A DNA stretch of 64,000 bases from JBMYZL01 sp049610385 (GCA_049610385.1 JBMYZL010000002.1:105648-169647); one strand, 5' to 3'. Shown: positions 35,682 through 45,102, numbered from the stretch's first letter. Numbers and translations are program-made. The notes: generated from the letters alone by a model not told the origin.

Positions 35682-36914
35682 ATGAAAGACCTGTTGAAGA
35701 TTTATGAAAATCGAGAGCCCGAAATTGTTTTCGAATGGCATGATTCGGAAACCGAAGCCCGGGGTTGGGTGGTGATCAATTCCCTCCGTGGAGGTGCAGC
35801 TGGCGGGGGGACGCGGATGCATCCGGGATTGGACAAGCGAGAGGTGGTCAGTTTGGCCAAAACCATGGAAATCAAGTTCACAGTCAGTGGCCCTCAAATT
35901 GGTGGTGCCAAATCTGGTATTGCTTTCGATCCGGCCGATTCCCGCAAAAAGGGGGTGCTTGAACGTTGGTATCGTGCAGTGACACCCTTGTTGAAATCGT
36001 ATTACGGGACGGGAGGGGATATGAATGTTGATGAAATCCACGAAGTCATCCCAATCACCGAAGCCTGCGGTGTTTGGCATCCCCAGGAAGGGGTTTTCAA
36101 TGGCCATTTTCAGCCAAATGAGGCGGCGACGGTCCGCAGAATTGGTCATCTTCGCCAAGGGGTTTCTCAAATTGTAGAGGATCCGGCCATCAGTCCTGAC
36201 GTTCAGCGCAAATACCGGGTGGCCGATCTCATCACGGGTTATGGCGTCAGTGAGTCGGTCAAGCATTTCTATCAAATCTATCGCAGCACCGATGTCCGCA
36301 ACAAACGCGTCCTGGTTCAGGGCTGGGGAAATGTCGGGGCGGCTGCGGCATTCTATCTGGCACAATCAGGTGCTCGTGTGGTGGGCATCATCGATCGCAC
36401 CGGTGGCGTGATTGATGAGGATGGCATGTCCCTCGAAGCTGTTCGGGAGTTGTTTCTGGCCAAGGAGGGGAATGCCTTGTCTGCGCCAAATATGCTGTCC
36501 TTTGAAGAGGTGAACAACCGCATATGGGATGTTCCTGCAGATGTGTTCTTGCCATGTGCAGCCTCGCGATTGATTACCCAAAATCAAATGGAACGCATGC
36601 ACAAAGCTGGAGTCCATGTTCTCTCTAGCGGGGCCAATGTCCCTTTTGCGGATGACGAAATTTTTTATGGCCCCATCGCTGAATTCGCTGACCATACCAT
36701 GGCGGTTATTCCTGATTTCATTGCGAATTGCGGCATGGCGAGGGTTTTTGCTTATTTGATGAGCGCAAGTGATGTGGCCATGGATGATGCATCCATTTTC
36801 AATGACACATCAAGAATCATTGAGTTGGCTTTGCGCAATTCGCATGCCCGCCGAAGTGAATCCACAGAACTGAGTGCTACGGCATTTGCATTGGCCTTGG
36901 AGAAGCTCACCTGA
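35682..36914 (+). CDS. Glu/Leu/Phe/Val dehydrogenase family protein
   Basis: The 410-residue NAD(P)-dependent amino-acid dehydrogenase has the N-terminal dimerisation/substrate domain with GGAAGGGTRMHPG and the lysine-containing IGGAKSGIAFDP, then a Rossmann domain with VLVQGWGNVGAAAAFYLAQSG and VVGIID. The catalytic Asp region TGGDMNVDEIHEV is present. The family reversibly deaminates amino acids to oxo-acids. The sequence does not decide between glutamate and branched-chain substrates; leucine-type enzymes are shorter (about 360), so the length leans to a Glu-like or divergent member. ATG 35682 is chosen over a TTG three codons earlier. Confidence 0.88.
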   Translation: MKDLLKIYENREPEIVFEWHDSETEARGWVVINSLRGGAAGGGTRMHPGLDKREVVSLAKTMEIKFTVSGPQIGGAKSGIAFDPADSRKKGVLERWYRAVTPLLKSYYGTGGDMNVDEIHEVIPITEACGVWHPQEGVFNGHFQPNEAATVRRIGHLRQGVSQIVEDPAISPDVQRKYRVADLITGYGVSESVKHFYQIYRSTDVRNKRVLVQGWGNVGAAAAFYLAQSGARVVGIIDRTGGVIDEDGMSLEAVRELFLAKEGNALSAPNMLSFEEVNNRIWDVPADVFLPCAASRLITQNQMERMHKAGVHVLSSGANVPFADDEIFYGPIAEFADHTMAVIPDFIANCGMARVFAYLMSASDVAMDDASIFNDTSRIIELALRNSHARRSESTELSATAFALALEKLT

Positions 36915-37036
36915 TGCAAATTGAGGGGGGCTCATTGGAATCATGTCAGAATTTGGGCCTGGTCTTTTGGACAAGAAGTTCGACCGAGCGACCTTGCACA
37001 TCTGAACCCTGAAGGAATTCGAAGCAATCTGATTGA

Positions 37037-38419
37037 ATGGAAATTTTGATTCTTGCCATTTTCGTCCTTGGCTATGCGTTCATTGCCTTGGAACACAACA
37101 TCAAGGTGGACAAAGCAGCTAGCGCCTTGTTGACAGGTACGGTTTGTTGGGGACTTTTTGTGATTGGCGTTCACGAGGTTCCGAGTCATTTGGCGGAAGA
37201 ATTCGCATCCTTTCAGGCTCACTTTATCGGGGACCCGGGGCTGGCGCTCCACACATTTTATGAGCATCGGTTGTTGCATCACATGGAAGAAATCTCTTCC
37301 ATCTTGTTTTTCTTGTTGGGTGCGATGACCATCGTGGAGCTGGTGGATGCACATGAGGGTTTTTCGGTGATTACGGATCGGATTCGAACCACGAATAAGG
37401 TCAAGTTGGTGTGGATCTTGTCCCTGCTGACCTTCTTTTTCTCAGCTGTTTTGGACAACCTCACCACCTCCATCGTCATGGTTTCGTTGCTTCGGAAACT
37501 CATTGAGGACAAAGAGACCCGATGGTTGTTTGCAGGTGTGGTGGTCATCGCAGCGAACGCTGGAGGGGCATGGTCCCCCATCGGAGATGTCACAACGACC
37601 ATGTTGTGGATCGGACATCAATTGACGACTGGTGTCATTGTTTCCCATTTGTTTTTGCCCTCGGTCATTTGTTTGCTCGTGCCTCTGGCCATCTTGTCCT
37701 TCACCCTGAAGGGCGATGTTGAACGTCCTGTTCTTGTGGACGAGCATGCGCATGACCCGACGACACCTGCTGAACGCAAGATTGTTTTCACCTTGGGTGT
37801 TTTGGGCCTGCTCTTTGTGCCAATTTTCAAAACGGTGACGCACCTGCCGCCGTTCATGGGGATGATGCTCAGCCTTGGCGCAATGTGGGTTGTGACGGAG
37901 TTGCTGCACCGTTCCAAGCACACAGATCACCGTTCCCAATTGTCTGTGCTGGCTGTTCTGCAGAAAATTGATACGGCCTCGGTGCTGTTTTTCTTGGGGA
38001 TTTTGCTGGCTGTGGCTTCCCTTCAAGAAATGGGTCATTTGATTTCCGCTGCGAGTTGGTTGCGAGATTCCCTTGGGAATGTTTACGCAATCAATGTCAC
38101 CATTGGGCTGTTGTCCGCAATTGTGGACAATGTACCTCTGGTTGCGGCTTCAATGGGCATGTATGATGTGACCCCGACAGCTGCAGCCGCCACCGCATCG
38201 ATTTGGGATGGCTACTTTGTTCAGGATGGTATTTTCTGGCAATTTTTGGCCTATTGCGCCGGGACGGGAGGATCCGCCCTAATCATTGGTTCAGCTGCTG
38301 GAGTGGCCGTGATGGGGTTGGAAAAGATTGATTTCATCTGGTATTTGAAAAAAATCAGTTTGTTGGCCATCTCAGGATATTTGTCCGGTGCTCTGGTGTA
38401 TTGGCTCATGTTCGCTTGA
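37037..38419 (+). CDS. nhaD: Na+/H+ antiporter NhaD
   Basis: The 460-residue inner-membrane protein of the ion-transporter superfamily has eleven to thirteen predicted membrane segments. Family blocks include FVLGYAFIALEHNIKVDKAA at the N-terminus, EISSILFFLLGAMTIVELVDAH, SAVLDNLTTSIVMVSLLRK, the repeat-like NAGGAWSPIGDVTTTMLWI, and the second-half SAIVDNVPLVAASMGMYD with GTGGSALIIGSAAGVAVMG. NhaD exchanges sodium for protons, which fits a saline habitat (inference). The 122 bp upstream carry no promoter that I can support. It is followed by 141 bp holding a weak hairpin (TTCACA/TGTGAA at 38431-38451). Confidence 0.94.
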   Translation: MEILILAIFVLGYAFIALEHNIKVDKAASALLTGTVCWGLFVIGVHEVPSHLAEEFASFQAHFIGDPGLALHTFYEHRLLHHMEEISSILFFLLGAMTIVELVDAHEGFSVITDRIRTTNKVKLVWILSLLTFFFSAVLDNLTTSIVMVSLLRKLIEDKETRWLFAGVVVIAANAGGAWSPIGDVTTTMLWIGHQLTTGVIVSHLFLPSVICLLVPLAILSFTLKGDVERPVLVDEHAHDPTTPAERKIVFTLGVLGLLFVPIFKTVTHLPPFMGMMLSLGAMWVVTELLHRSKHTDHRSQLSVLAVLQKIDTASVLFFLGILLAVASLQEMGHLISAASWLRDSLGNVYAINVTIGLLSAIVDNVPLVAASMGMYDVTPTAAAATASIWDGYFVQDGIFWQFLAYCAGTGGSALIIGSAAGVAVMGLEKIDFIWYLKKISLLAISGYLSGALVYWLMFA

Positions 38420-38560
38420 CGGGCCCAGCTTCACAAAAGACATATGTGAATTAACCGCCTCATGTCGAAAATCGATGTGAGCGTCCGTTGTTTGGCCCAA
38501 TAATTGCTCCAACTTTCACGTTTCATTGCCAGACACTCGTCGCACAATCACGACAAAATC

Positions 38561-39271
38561 ATGCTGAATCACATTTTGCTGCAAACTTTGACCACAGGCG
38601 CAGAAAACCAAGCAGTGGATGTCCTGCCTGAGGCAGAAATCCAAGAGGTGGAGGTCAATATTCTTCAACTGTTGCTCGAAGGAGGATGGTACATCATGCT
38701 GCCGCTCGCTGTGATGTCAATCATTGCGATGTATGTGTTTTTCGAGCGATTGTTCGCGATTCGACGGGCCGAGAAAGTCGCGCCTGATTTTATGAACAAA
38801 TTGCGGGATTACGTGAGCGCAGGAAGTTTTGACAGTGCAAGGAATCTTTGCGAGCAGTCAAATACACCGATGGCCCGGATGCTCGACAAAGGCATCAGTC
38901 GAATTGGCAAGCCATTGAAAGACATTTCGGTATCCATTGAGAACATCGGGAAATTGGAAATCTACAACTTGGAGAAAAACTTGAGTTCACTGGCAACGGT
39001 AGCCGGGGCGGCACCGATGGTTGGATTTTTGGGCACCGTGATCGGCATGGTCAATGTGTTCTTGGATATGGAGCAAGCTGGGACCGTGCGTGTTGAAGAC
39101 ATCTCAAGCGGAACCAAACAAGCGATGATCACCACCATCGTTGGCCTGATTGTGGGAATCATTGCCTACATGGCGTACAACCACTTGGTCAGCAAGGTGA
39201 GCAAGGTGGTGCACAAAATGGAGGCGACCAGCATTGAATTTCTGGACATCCTCGAAGAGCCAGTGCGATGA
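38561..39271 (+). CDS. exbB: MotA/TolQ/ExbB proton channel family protein
   Basis: The 236-residue inner-membrane subunit has three predicted helices: one after EGGWYIMLPLAVMSIIAMYVFFERL and two in the C-terminal half (SSLATVAGAAPMVGFLGTVIGMV and MITTIVGLIVGIIAYMAYNH), the classic ExbB/TolQ arrangement with the GTVxGM motif. It uses proton flow with ExbD to energise a TonB-type periplasmic protein. ATG 38561 is chosen because the upstream frame (to 38504) adds a His/Arg-rich segment with no family similarity. Its stop overlaps the exbD start by 4 bp. Confidence 0.93.
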   Translation: MLNHILLQTLTTGAENQAVDVLPEAEIQEVEVNILQLLLEGGWYIMLPLAVMSIIAMYVFFERLFAIRRAEKVAPDFMNKLRDYVSAGSFDSARNLCEQSNTPMARMLDKGISRIGKPLKDISVSIENIGKLEIYNLEKNLSSLATVAGAAPMVGFLGTVIGMVNVFLDMEQAGTVRVEDISSGTKQAMITTIVGLIVGIIAYMAYNHLVSKVSKVVHKMEATSIEFLDILEEPVR

Positions 39272-39660
39272 ATTTGGGTCAGCGCAACAAAGTATCCGTG
39301 ACAGGGAACATGTCGTCCATGACGGACTTGGTGTTCTTGTTGCTCATCTTCTTTGTCATCCTGTCGACTCTGGTTTCCAATGGGGTGAATGTGGAATTGC
39401 CCAAATCCAAAGGCACGACAAGCGTGACCCCCAAAATGACAGTGAGCATCATGGAGGATGGAAGCTATTATGTGAATGGTGGTGCGGTGGACAAAGGAGA
39501 CTTGGAAAGTGTCTTGAAGATCAGAATGGAGTCCAATGCCGATGATGTTTTGTATTTGCAAGTGGATGAATCGGTGCCTACAGGAGCTACTGTGGAGCTG
39601 ATTGGCATGGCCAAATCCAATGCTTGGAAAGTGATGCTCGGCGCCTCACCACAAAATTGA
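39268..39660 (+). CDS. exbD: ExbD/TolR family biopolymer transport protein
   Basis: The 130-residue protein has a short cytoplasmic N-terminus, one membrane helix (MTDLVFLLLIFFVILSTL) with the conserved Asp (SMTDLVFLL) that carries protons in ExbD/TolR, and a periplasmic domain ending in the family pattern (DDVLYLQVDESVPTGATVEL). It overlaps exbB by 4 bp and is followed 10 bp later by the TonB-like gene, so the three form one energising complex. Confidence 0.93.
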   Translation: MNLGQRNKVSVTGNMSSMTDLVFLLLIFFVILSTLVSNGVNVELPKSKGTTSVTPKMTVSIMEDGSYYVNGGAVDKGDLESVLKIRMESNADDVLYLQVDESVPTGATVELIGMAKSNAWKVMLGASPQN

Positions 39661-39670
39661 TTTGGCATAG

Positions 39671-40480
39671 ATGAATCCAGTCCTTGAAGAACAAAGGCAA
39701 GTGGCAGAGCGCCGCAATGAAAGGCAAGCAGCGGCTATTGCAGGTGGTTTGTTTGCACTTGTCATGGTGCTGTGTTTCTTTTTGACGGCTTATTCCATCA
39801 GCATTCCACCTCCCGGCGAGCAGTATGTCGCTGTGGGTTTCGCGGATTTGGGCGAATCCAATGAGGCGACAGGTGATCGCGAATCTGAGACCCCTTCAGA
39901 AACGGTGTCAGAAGCGACAGAGGCTGCTGAGGCGACAGAAGAGGTGACGGATGTGGCTGATGTGCCTGACGTTGTGACCCAGCAGGTATCAGATGTGGTG
40001 GTTCCTTCCGACCCTGATCCTGATCCTAATCCGGAGCCTGAACCCGAGCCTGAACCGGAACCCCAGGTTTCCAGTGCATTGAAGAATCGGTTGAATGCAC
40101 TGACTCAATCTGGTGGTGGAGGGGGATCCCAAGGAACAACTGATGACGGTGTGGGAAATGAAGGGGCAGAAGATGGACAAATCGAAGGCCGAGGCGTGGT
40201 TTCTGGTGATTTGGGAGATGCCTTTTTGGAAGGAGGATCCATCCTGGGGTGGCCACGGTTGGAGGAAAAGCCCACAAAAGAGGGGCATGTCAATGTCAAA
40301 ATCGTCGTGGACAAGTCTGGCAAGGTCACCAGTGCGCAATACGATCCATTGAAAAGCACATTGACGGATTCCTATCACAAGGAACTGGCGTTGAAAGCGG
40401 CTCGGGAGGCCAAGTTCACGACCAGCAGCACGAGGCCAGTGCGTGCAGGATACATCACGATTCGGTTCGAATTGGAATGA
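39671..40480 (+). CDS. TonB-like energy transducer
   Basis: The 269-residue protein has one N-terminal membrane helix (about residues 22-42, IAGGLFALVMVLCFFLTAYS), an acidic linker with alternating Asp-Pro and Glu-Pro pairs (about 114-135), and a Gly/Ser-rich segment. The C-terminal domain of about 75 residues has TonB-like features (KEGHVNVKIVVDKSGKVTS, ending AGYITIRFELE). Lys-Pro repeats of enterobacterial TonB are missing. It probably couples the ExbB-ExbD motor to outer-membrane receptors. Its stop overlaps the folC start (ATGA). Confidence 0.85.
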   Translation: MNPVLEEQRQVAERRNERQAAAIAGGLFALVMVLCFFLTAYSISIPPPGEQYVAVGFADLGESNEATGDRESETPSETVSEATEAAEATEEVTDVADVPDVVTQQVSDVVVPSDPDPDPNPEPEPEPEPEPQVSSALKNRLNALTQSGGGGGSQGTTDDGVGNEGAEDGQIEGRGVVSGDLGDAFLEGGSILGWPRLEEKPTKEGHVNVKIVVDKSGKVTSAQYDPLKSTLTDSYHKELALKAAREAKFTTSSTRPVRAGYITIRFELE

Positions 40481-41754
40481 CGTATACCGAGGCTTGTGAA
40501 GCCCTCATGGGGGCTTTGCCCATGTTCCAAAGGTCAGGACCTGCGGCTTATAAAATCGATTTGACCGGAACCCACCGTGTGATGGCTTTCATGGGGCGCC
40601 CCGATTTGGCCATGCCATCTGTGGTCCATGTGGCAGGGACAAATGGGAAAGGGTCCGTGTGCACCATGGTGGCCCATGCCTTACAAAGTGCCGGACATCG
40701 GGTTGGGTTGTTCACCTCGCCTCATTTGATCGATTTCAGAGAACGCATCCGGGTTAATGGACGGTGCATTTCGGAAGATCAAATTGTTGAAACGGTCGCT
40801 GACTTTCAAGTGCGTGGCAAGGTGTTTTTTGGAACGGACATGCCCAGTTTTTTTGAAATGACTTTTGGCATGGCTTGCGCCCATTTTGTGGCCGAATCTT
40901 GCGATATCGTCGTGTTGGAAACAGGAATGGGGGGGCGTTTGGACTCCACCAACATTTTTCCGAATCCAGCCATTACAGCAATCACGAATGTGGGATTAGA
41001 CCACCAAGCTTTTTTGGGCCCTGACATTCGGTCCATCACCTCGGAAAAGGCCGGCATCCTCAAGGATGGGGTGCCAGTCGTCCTCGGTCGAATGCGCCCA
41101 GAAGCCCAATCTGTGGTGTTGATTCATGCATTGAAAGTCGGTGTCGAAGTTCATTACTCAACGGTTGCGGAAGAAGAAAGAATGGGTCACCACGCAGGTA
41201 GCCCATATCGTTCAGATAATGAGGCCACGGCTGAGAAAATCCTTCAGGTGTTGGGCCAAGAGAACCCGCAATTTTTCATGGAAGTTGGAGCGATTCGGCA
41301 TGCCGTGAAAAGCGCAGTGTGGCCTGGACGATGGCACTGGCTGCCTGAATCCAAAACAGGTGCTCGCGTGCTGGTGGATTGTGCCCACAATGCGGATGGA
41401 ATGGAGCGATGGCGTTCGGGAGTTGAATCCTTGGGGGTACCACCAGGACAGATTCAAGTCGTTTTTGGAACCGTAGCAGACAAAGATCTGACAGATTTAG
41501 CGGACCGGCTACCTTCGAATTGTGGGGGTTACCATTGGTGCGCCGCAGATATCCCGAGAGCGATGGCACCAAGGCAGTTGCATTTGGCCATGAAAGACCA
41601 CCAACCCGCGCAGGTTCACGACTCCGTGGCCGCTGCTTTTGCCGCTGCCCAAGAAGCGGCGACTTCAGGTGGATTGGTTTGTGTTGTCGGCAGCATTTTT
41701 GTGGCCGCTGAAGTTCTATCAGCTGCCGGTTGGTCGATTTGTCAGGGTCGTTGA
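40477..41754 (+). CDS. folC: Bifunctional folylpolyglutamate synthase / dihydrofolate synthase
   Basis: The 425-residue Mur-ligase-like enzyme adds glutamate to folates. It shows the ATP-binding loop VAGTNGKGSVCTM, the segment LFTSPHLIDFRERIRVNG, EMTFGMACAHF, LETGMGGRLDSTN and SEKAGILKDGVPVV, and in the C-terminal domain DCAHNADGMERW. ATG 40477 overlaps the stop of the tonB-like gene by 4 bp, making folC the last member of the exbB-exbD-tonB operon. A longer open frame to 40249 runs inside the tonB-like gene and is rejected. The 3' end overlaps gpmI on the other strand by 13 bp. Confidence 0.96.
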   Translation: MTYTEACEALMGALPMFQRSGPAAYKIDLTGTHRVMAFMGRPDLAMPSVVHVAGTNGKGSVCTMVAHALQSAGHRVGLFTSPHLIDFRERIRVNGRCISEDQIVETVADFQVRGKVFFGTDMPSFFEMTFGMACAHFVAESCDIVVLETGMGGRLDSTNIFPNPAITAITNVGLDHQAFLGPDIRSITSEKAGILKDGVPVVLGRMRPEAQSVVLIHALKVGVEVHYSTVAEEERMGHHAGSPYRSDNEATAEKILQVLGQENPQFFMEVGAIRHAVKSAVWPGRWHWLPESKTGARVLVDCAHNADGMERWRSGVESLGVPPGQIQVVFGTVADKDLTDLADRLPSNCGGYHWCAADIPRAMAPRQLHLAMKDHQPAQVHDSVAAAFAAAQEAATSGGLVCVVGSIFVAAEVLSAAGWSICQGR

Positions 41755-43283
41755 ACGAGGGTTTTTCCTGTCATCTCTTCGGGTTGATCAATGCCCATCA
41801 AATCCAAAACAGTTGGTGCGATGTCTGCCAAGATTCCATGGCTCATGCCGCAACTTTCTGGCAGGTTGTAACCGATAATGGGAACGGGATTCGTGGTGTG
41901 AGCCGTGTGGGCTGAACCATCTGGATTCCTCGCCAGATCTGCATTGCCATGGTCCGCGATGATGATGGCTGCATACCCGCCGACATCGATGGCATCCAAG
42001 ATGCGGCCCAGGCATTCATCTGTGTACTCCACAGCGCGCACCACAGCCTCGAAAACCCCGGTATGTCCGACCATGTCCGGATTGGCGAAATTGAGACATA
42101 CGAAATCTGAGGTGACCCCCTCGAGTTCAGGAAGAATCAAGTTGACAATTTCTCCAGCTGACATTTCCGGCTGCAAATCGTAAGTCGCCACTTTGGGGCT
42201 GGCAGCCATCAACCGGCGCTCACCGTCAAAAGGAACCTCGCGTCCCCCGGAGAAGAAGAATGTGACGTGGGGATATTTTTCTGTTTCTGCAATGCGAATT
42301 TGCTTTTTGCCTGCCGACGCGATGGTTTCGCCCAGTGTCCAAGTCAAATCCGGCTTGTCGTACACGACATGGATTCCTTCGAAGGTGTCGTCGTAATTCG
42401 TCATGGTGACATAATGCAAATCAATTGGATGCATGTCTTCATCTGGAAAGGCCTGTTGCGTCAATGCCATGGTGATTTCACGGCATCGATCCGTTCGGAA
42501 ATTGAAGCAAATCACCACATCGCCCTCTCGGATGGTACCGTCTGCATCACCGATCAAAAAAGGCTCGATAAATTCATCGGTGATGCCGGCATCATAACTG
42601 GTTGCGATGCCTTCATTCGCTGAGGCAAAGCGTTTTCCCTTGCCACGGACCAATGCATTGTAAGATTGGGCGATTCGTGGCCAGCGTTTGTCGCGATCCA
42701 TGGAATAATAACGTCCATGGACAGAGGCAATTCGGCCACCTGTTGCGTCAAGGACCGACTCCAAGTCGGCGATGTAACCTTGACCGGTATTGGGTGCTGT
42801 ATCGCGACCATCTGTAAATGCATGCACCAAAAATTCAGGAACACCAGCGGCTTGTGCAGCGTGACACAACTCATGCAAGTGCAGTTGTTGCGAGTGAACC
42901 CCGCCTCGAGAAACCAAGCCCATGAGGTGAAGGCGTCGTCCTGGTTCTTGGGCTTTTGTGAAGGCTTCCTGCAAGGCGCTCTGTTCCCGGAAAGAACCAT
43001 CTCCGATGGCCCTGTCGATGCGCAACAAATCTTGATAGACCACCCGGCCTGCACCGATGTTCATGTGCCCCACCTCTGAATTCCCCATTTGCCCAACAGG
43101 CAGCCCCACATGCTCGCCATCTGTTCGCAAAGTCGCATGGGGTCGGGTGTTCATCAACTGATCAAAGACTGGGGTTTGAGCGACAGAGATGGCATCGTTC
43201 TGGTCTCCTCGTCCGATGCCCCATCCATCGAGGATGATTAGGGCGGTGGGGGTGCTTCCGGGGTTGCTTTTCAATTTCGTCAT
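41742..43283 (-). CDS. gpmI: 2,3-bisphosphoglycerate-independent phosphoglycerate mutase
   Basis: The 513-residue enzyme interconverts 3- and 2-phosphoglycerate using two metal ions. The phosphatase-like domain starts ALIILDGWGIG and carries the phosphorylated Ser69 in QMGNSEVGHMNIGAGR. The metal-binding NFANPDMVGHTG and IIADHGNADLARNPDGSAHTAH are present. The inserted phosphotransferase domain contains HAFTDGRDTAPNTG and VHGRYYSMDRDKRWPR. ATG 43283 (MTKLKSNPGS) fits the family; the frame continues upstream into the histidine kinase gene's 3' end and is rejected there. The histidine kinase gene lies 38 bp upstream on the same strand. Confidence 0.97.
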   Translation of the reverse strand: MTKLKSNPGSTPTALIILDGWGIGRGDQNDAISVAQTPVFDQLMNTRPHATLRTDGEHVGLPVGQMGNSEVGHMNIGAGRVVYQDLLRIDRAIGDGSFREQSALQEAFTKAQEPGRRLHLMGLVSRGGVHSQQLHLHELCHAAQAAGVPEFLVHAFTDGRDTAPNTGQGYIADLESVLDATGGRIASVHGRYYSMDRDKRWPRIAQSYNALVRGKGKRFASANEGIATSYDAGITDEFIEPFLIGDADGTIREGDVVICFNFRTDRCREITMALTQQAFPDEDMHPIDLHYVTMTNYDDTFEGIHVVYDKPDLTWTLGETIASAGKKQIRIAETEKYPHVTFFFSGGREVPFDGERRLMAASPKVATYDLQPEMSAGEIVNLILPELEGVTSDFVCLNFANPDMVGHTGVFEAVVRAVEYTDECLGRILDAIDVGGYAAIIIADHGNADLARNPDGSAHTAHTTNPVPIIGYNLPESCGMSHGILADIAPTVLDLMGIDQPEEMTGKTLVQRP

Positions 43284-43321
43284 GTTCAATCCTCTATTGC
43301 TTGAAATCAGCTTCACCAAGC

Positions 43322-44236
43322 CTATCGCCAAATTTTGGTTTCGACCAATGTTCCTCCCCGCTCGCTTGCGCGGATCACCATTCGGCCTCCATGCAGGCGG
43401 AAGATGGAATTCGCCAAGTACAATCCCAAGCCAGAGCCCTCTGAGCTTCGCCTGATTTCGTCCTCCAGCCGTCGGAATTTCTTGACCACTTCTTTGCGTT
43501 GGTGGCTCGGGATGCCGGGCCCACCATCATCAAAATTGACAGCAACGCTGTCTGTCATTTGATGCACTTGCAAGTGGACGGGTTCGGCTTCAGGGCTGTA
43601 TTTGAATGCATTCTCCAAGATGTTGCTCCAAGCGAGCTCCAAGGCTTTTGCATCTCCATCCACCAACCCTTGGGGCTCACCATGGAGTTCGACATGGACG
43701 TCCCGGTCTGCATAGGGTCCGATGCGCGTGTGACGAATTACAGCTCCGATGATCTCTTCGACATCCACCGGCTCGACTTGCAGGGATTCTCCTTTTTGGA
43801 TGCGCGTGCTCCGCAAGATGTCCTCCACACGGCGCTCGAGTCTTTGGGCACCATGCAGGGCCTCGTTCAAGAGTTCGTCACGCACCGCTTCGGATTGATT
43901 TTTTTGTCGCCGAAGGGTTTCTACTGCCAGTCGCATGGCTGCAATCGGCGTTTTCAATTCGTGGGTGACAGCGAGCAGAAAATTGCGTTCGTGTTTGGCC
44001 AAATTTTGGTCTTTCCGAATGCCACGCCAAACAAACCAAAGTCCGAGCATCAGCAGTCCCAAAAACACGATGCCTTCTCCGATGATCATCATGGACCAGC
44101 GATCAAAAGGAACTGCATTTTCTGAGTGTTGAAGCTGCAATTGTGTGTTCAAATCCACCAACAAGTAGGCCCACCAGCTGAATTGGAAAACCAAATACGC
44201 ACCCATCAATGCCAACAACCAACTGCTCTGTCTCAC
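43322..44236 (-). CDS. Sensor histidine kinase (orphan)
   Basis: The 304-residue kinase has two N-terminal membrane segments (about 6-29 and 49-70) with a very short sensor loop, then a HisKA domain with His92 in AVTHELKTPIAAMRL and a HATPase domain with the N box (LELAWSNILENAFKYSP), G1 (NFDDGGPGIP) and the G2 region (EGSGLGLYLANSI). No response regulator gene is adjacent, so the partner is unknown. The only suitable start is a GTG at 44236, exactly 4 nt after a perfect -7 box, which suggests leaderless transcription. gpmI follows on the same strand. Confidence 0.9.
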   Translation of the reverse strand: MRQSSWLLALMGAYLVFQFSWWAYLLVDLNTQLQLQHSENAVPFDRWSMMIIGEGIVFLGLLMLGLWFVWRGIRKDQNLAKHERNFLLAVTHELKTPIAAMRLAVETLRRQKNQSEAVRDELLNEALHGAQRLERRVEDILRSTRIQKGESLQVEPVDVEEIIGAVIRHTRIGPYADRDVHVELHGEPQGLVDGDAKALELAWSNILENAFKYSPEAEPVHLQVHQMTDSVAVNFDDGGPGIPSHQRKEVVKKFRRLEDEIRRSSEGSGLGLYLANSIFRLHGGRMVIRASERGGTLVETKIWR

Positions 44237-44240
44237 GTGG

Positions 44241-44269
44241 CAAAATTACACAATCCTGAGAGCATCAAA
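44241..44269 (-). promoter_or_regulatory. Promoter of the histidine kinase gene
   Basis: Minus strand: TTTG (44266-44269), 17 nt spacer, TAATTTTG (44241-44248), then 4 nt and the GTG start. The transcript would begin at or next to the start codon. Confidence 0.5.
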
Positions 44270-45098
44270 GTACAGGTCGAGGGTTGCCCCGAAGAATCAC
44301 ATCGGCATCCATCCGGGTGAGTCCACGTCGCCGAGTGACGAGCCCCATTTCAAACACATCCAAGGTCAATGTCCAATGCGGCATCCTTCGAATATCTGCC
44401 CAAGCTTCTTCCATGTCGGGGGACCAATGGATGTCATCACAAACCAGCAGGCCATCATGACTCAGGTGAGGCAAAAGGTGGTCGACATAACGGCGCAAGG
44501 CCGCGCCCTCGTGGTGACCATCAATGAAGATGAAATCCCATTGACGATTTGGACCCAGCAGAGTTTCGAGAACATCATCAAATGTGCCTTGGATGGCTTG
44601 GATTTGGTCCTGGCATCCCAAATGTGACCAAATCAACCGGGCCTTGTCGAGACGATCGCCATTGCATTCAATGGTGGTGATTTGGCTCTCTTTGGCTTGG
44701 GCCAAATAGGCAGTTGTGATCCCTAAAGAGGTCCCCAATTCGAGGATTTCTCTCGCCCCTGAGGTTTCGCACCAAGCGGCCAATGCACTTGCATGTCGCT
44801 TCCTTTTCAGGCTGTTTTTGGCGATTTGTGCGGTGGTGGAAACAGGAGGAACGTGTGACAAAGCCATCCGGGACGATCCCGCCCCCGCATCTTGGCTCGA
44901 AAGAACTGATGAATCCTGAAGCAATGCCGCACGATGGGCCTCGATTTCAGGCCTTCCATGTCTGGCTTCAAATGCAGCTTTCAGAAGGGAAAACAGGAAA
45001 GGTGGATGCCATTGCCACCACCTTTGCGCCTTCCTCCGCCATTGCCAAAAGGAGCTGATGCGCCACACTTGATGACGCCAAAAGGATTTTTCTCCCAC
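44265..45098 (-). CDS. Class I SAM-dependent methyltransferase (O-methyltransferase-like)
   Basis: The 277-residue protein has an N-terminal Arg/Trp-rich stretch and then a Rossmann methyltransferase domain: motif I EILELGTSLGITTAYLA, ITTIECNGDRLDKAR, and FIFIDGHHEGAALRRYV followed by HDGLLVCDDIHWS. The order matches the O-methyltransferase/catechol methyltransferase-like family. The acceptor is unknown. The start is a GTG at 45098, 4 nt after a TATCTTCG box; no ATG occurs before the SAM-binding motif other than one near residue 78. It lies 28 bp upstream of the histidine kinase start, whose promoter falls inside this gene's end. Confidence 0.82.
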   Translation of the reverse strand: MGEKSFWRHQVWRISSFWQWRRKAQRWWQWHPPFLFSLLKAAFEARHGRPEIEAHRAALLQDSSVLSSQDAGAGSSRMALSHVPPVSTTAQIAKNSLKRKRHASALAAWCETSGAREILELGTSLGITTAYLAQAKESQITTIECNGDRLDKARLIWSHLGCQDQIQAIQGTFDDVLETLLGPNRQWDFIFIDGHHEGAALRRYVDHLLPHLSHDGLLVCDDIHWSPDMEEAWADIRRMPHWTLTLDVFEMGLVTRRRGLTRMDADVILRGNPRPVL

Positions 45099-45102
45099 CC
45101 CA

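Noticed and set aside
35058..36365. 435-codon minus-strand open frame
   Set aside because: It spans the ends of anmK and the amino-acid dehydrogenase in antisense; both plus-strand genes are conserved.
38431..38451. TTCACA/TGTGAA inverted repeat after nhaD as terminator
   Set aside because: Only 6 bp of AT-rich stem and no T-tract.
40249..40476. N-terminal extension of folC
   Set aside because: It lies wholly inside the TonB-like gene in another frame; FolC begins at the ATGA overlap at 40477.
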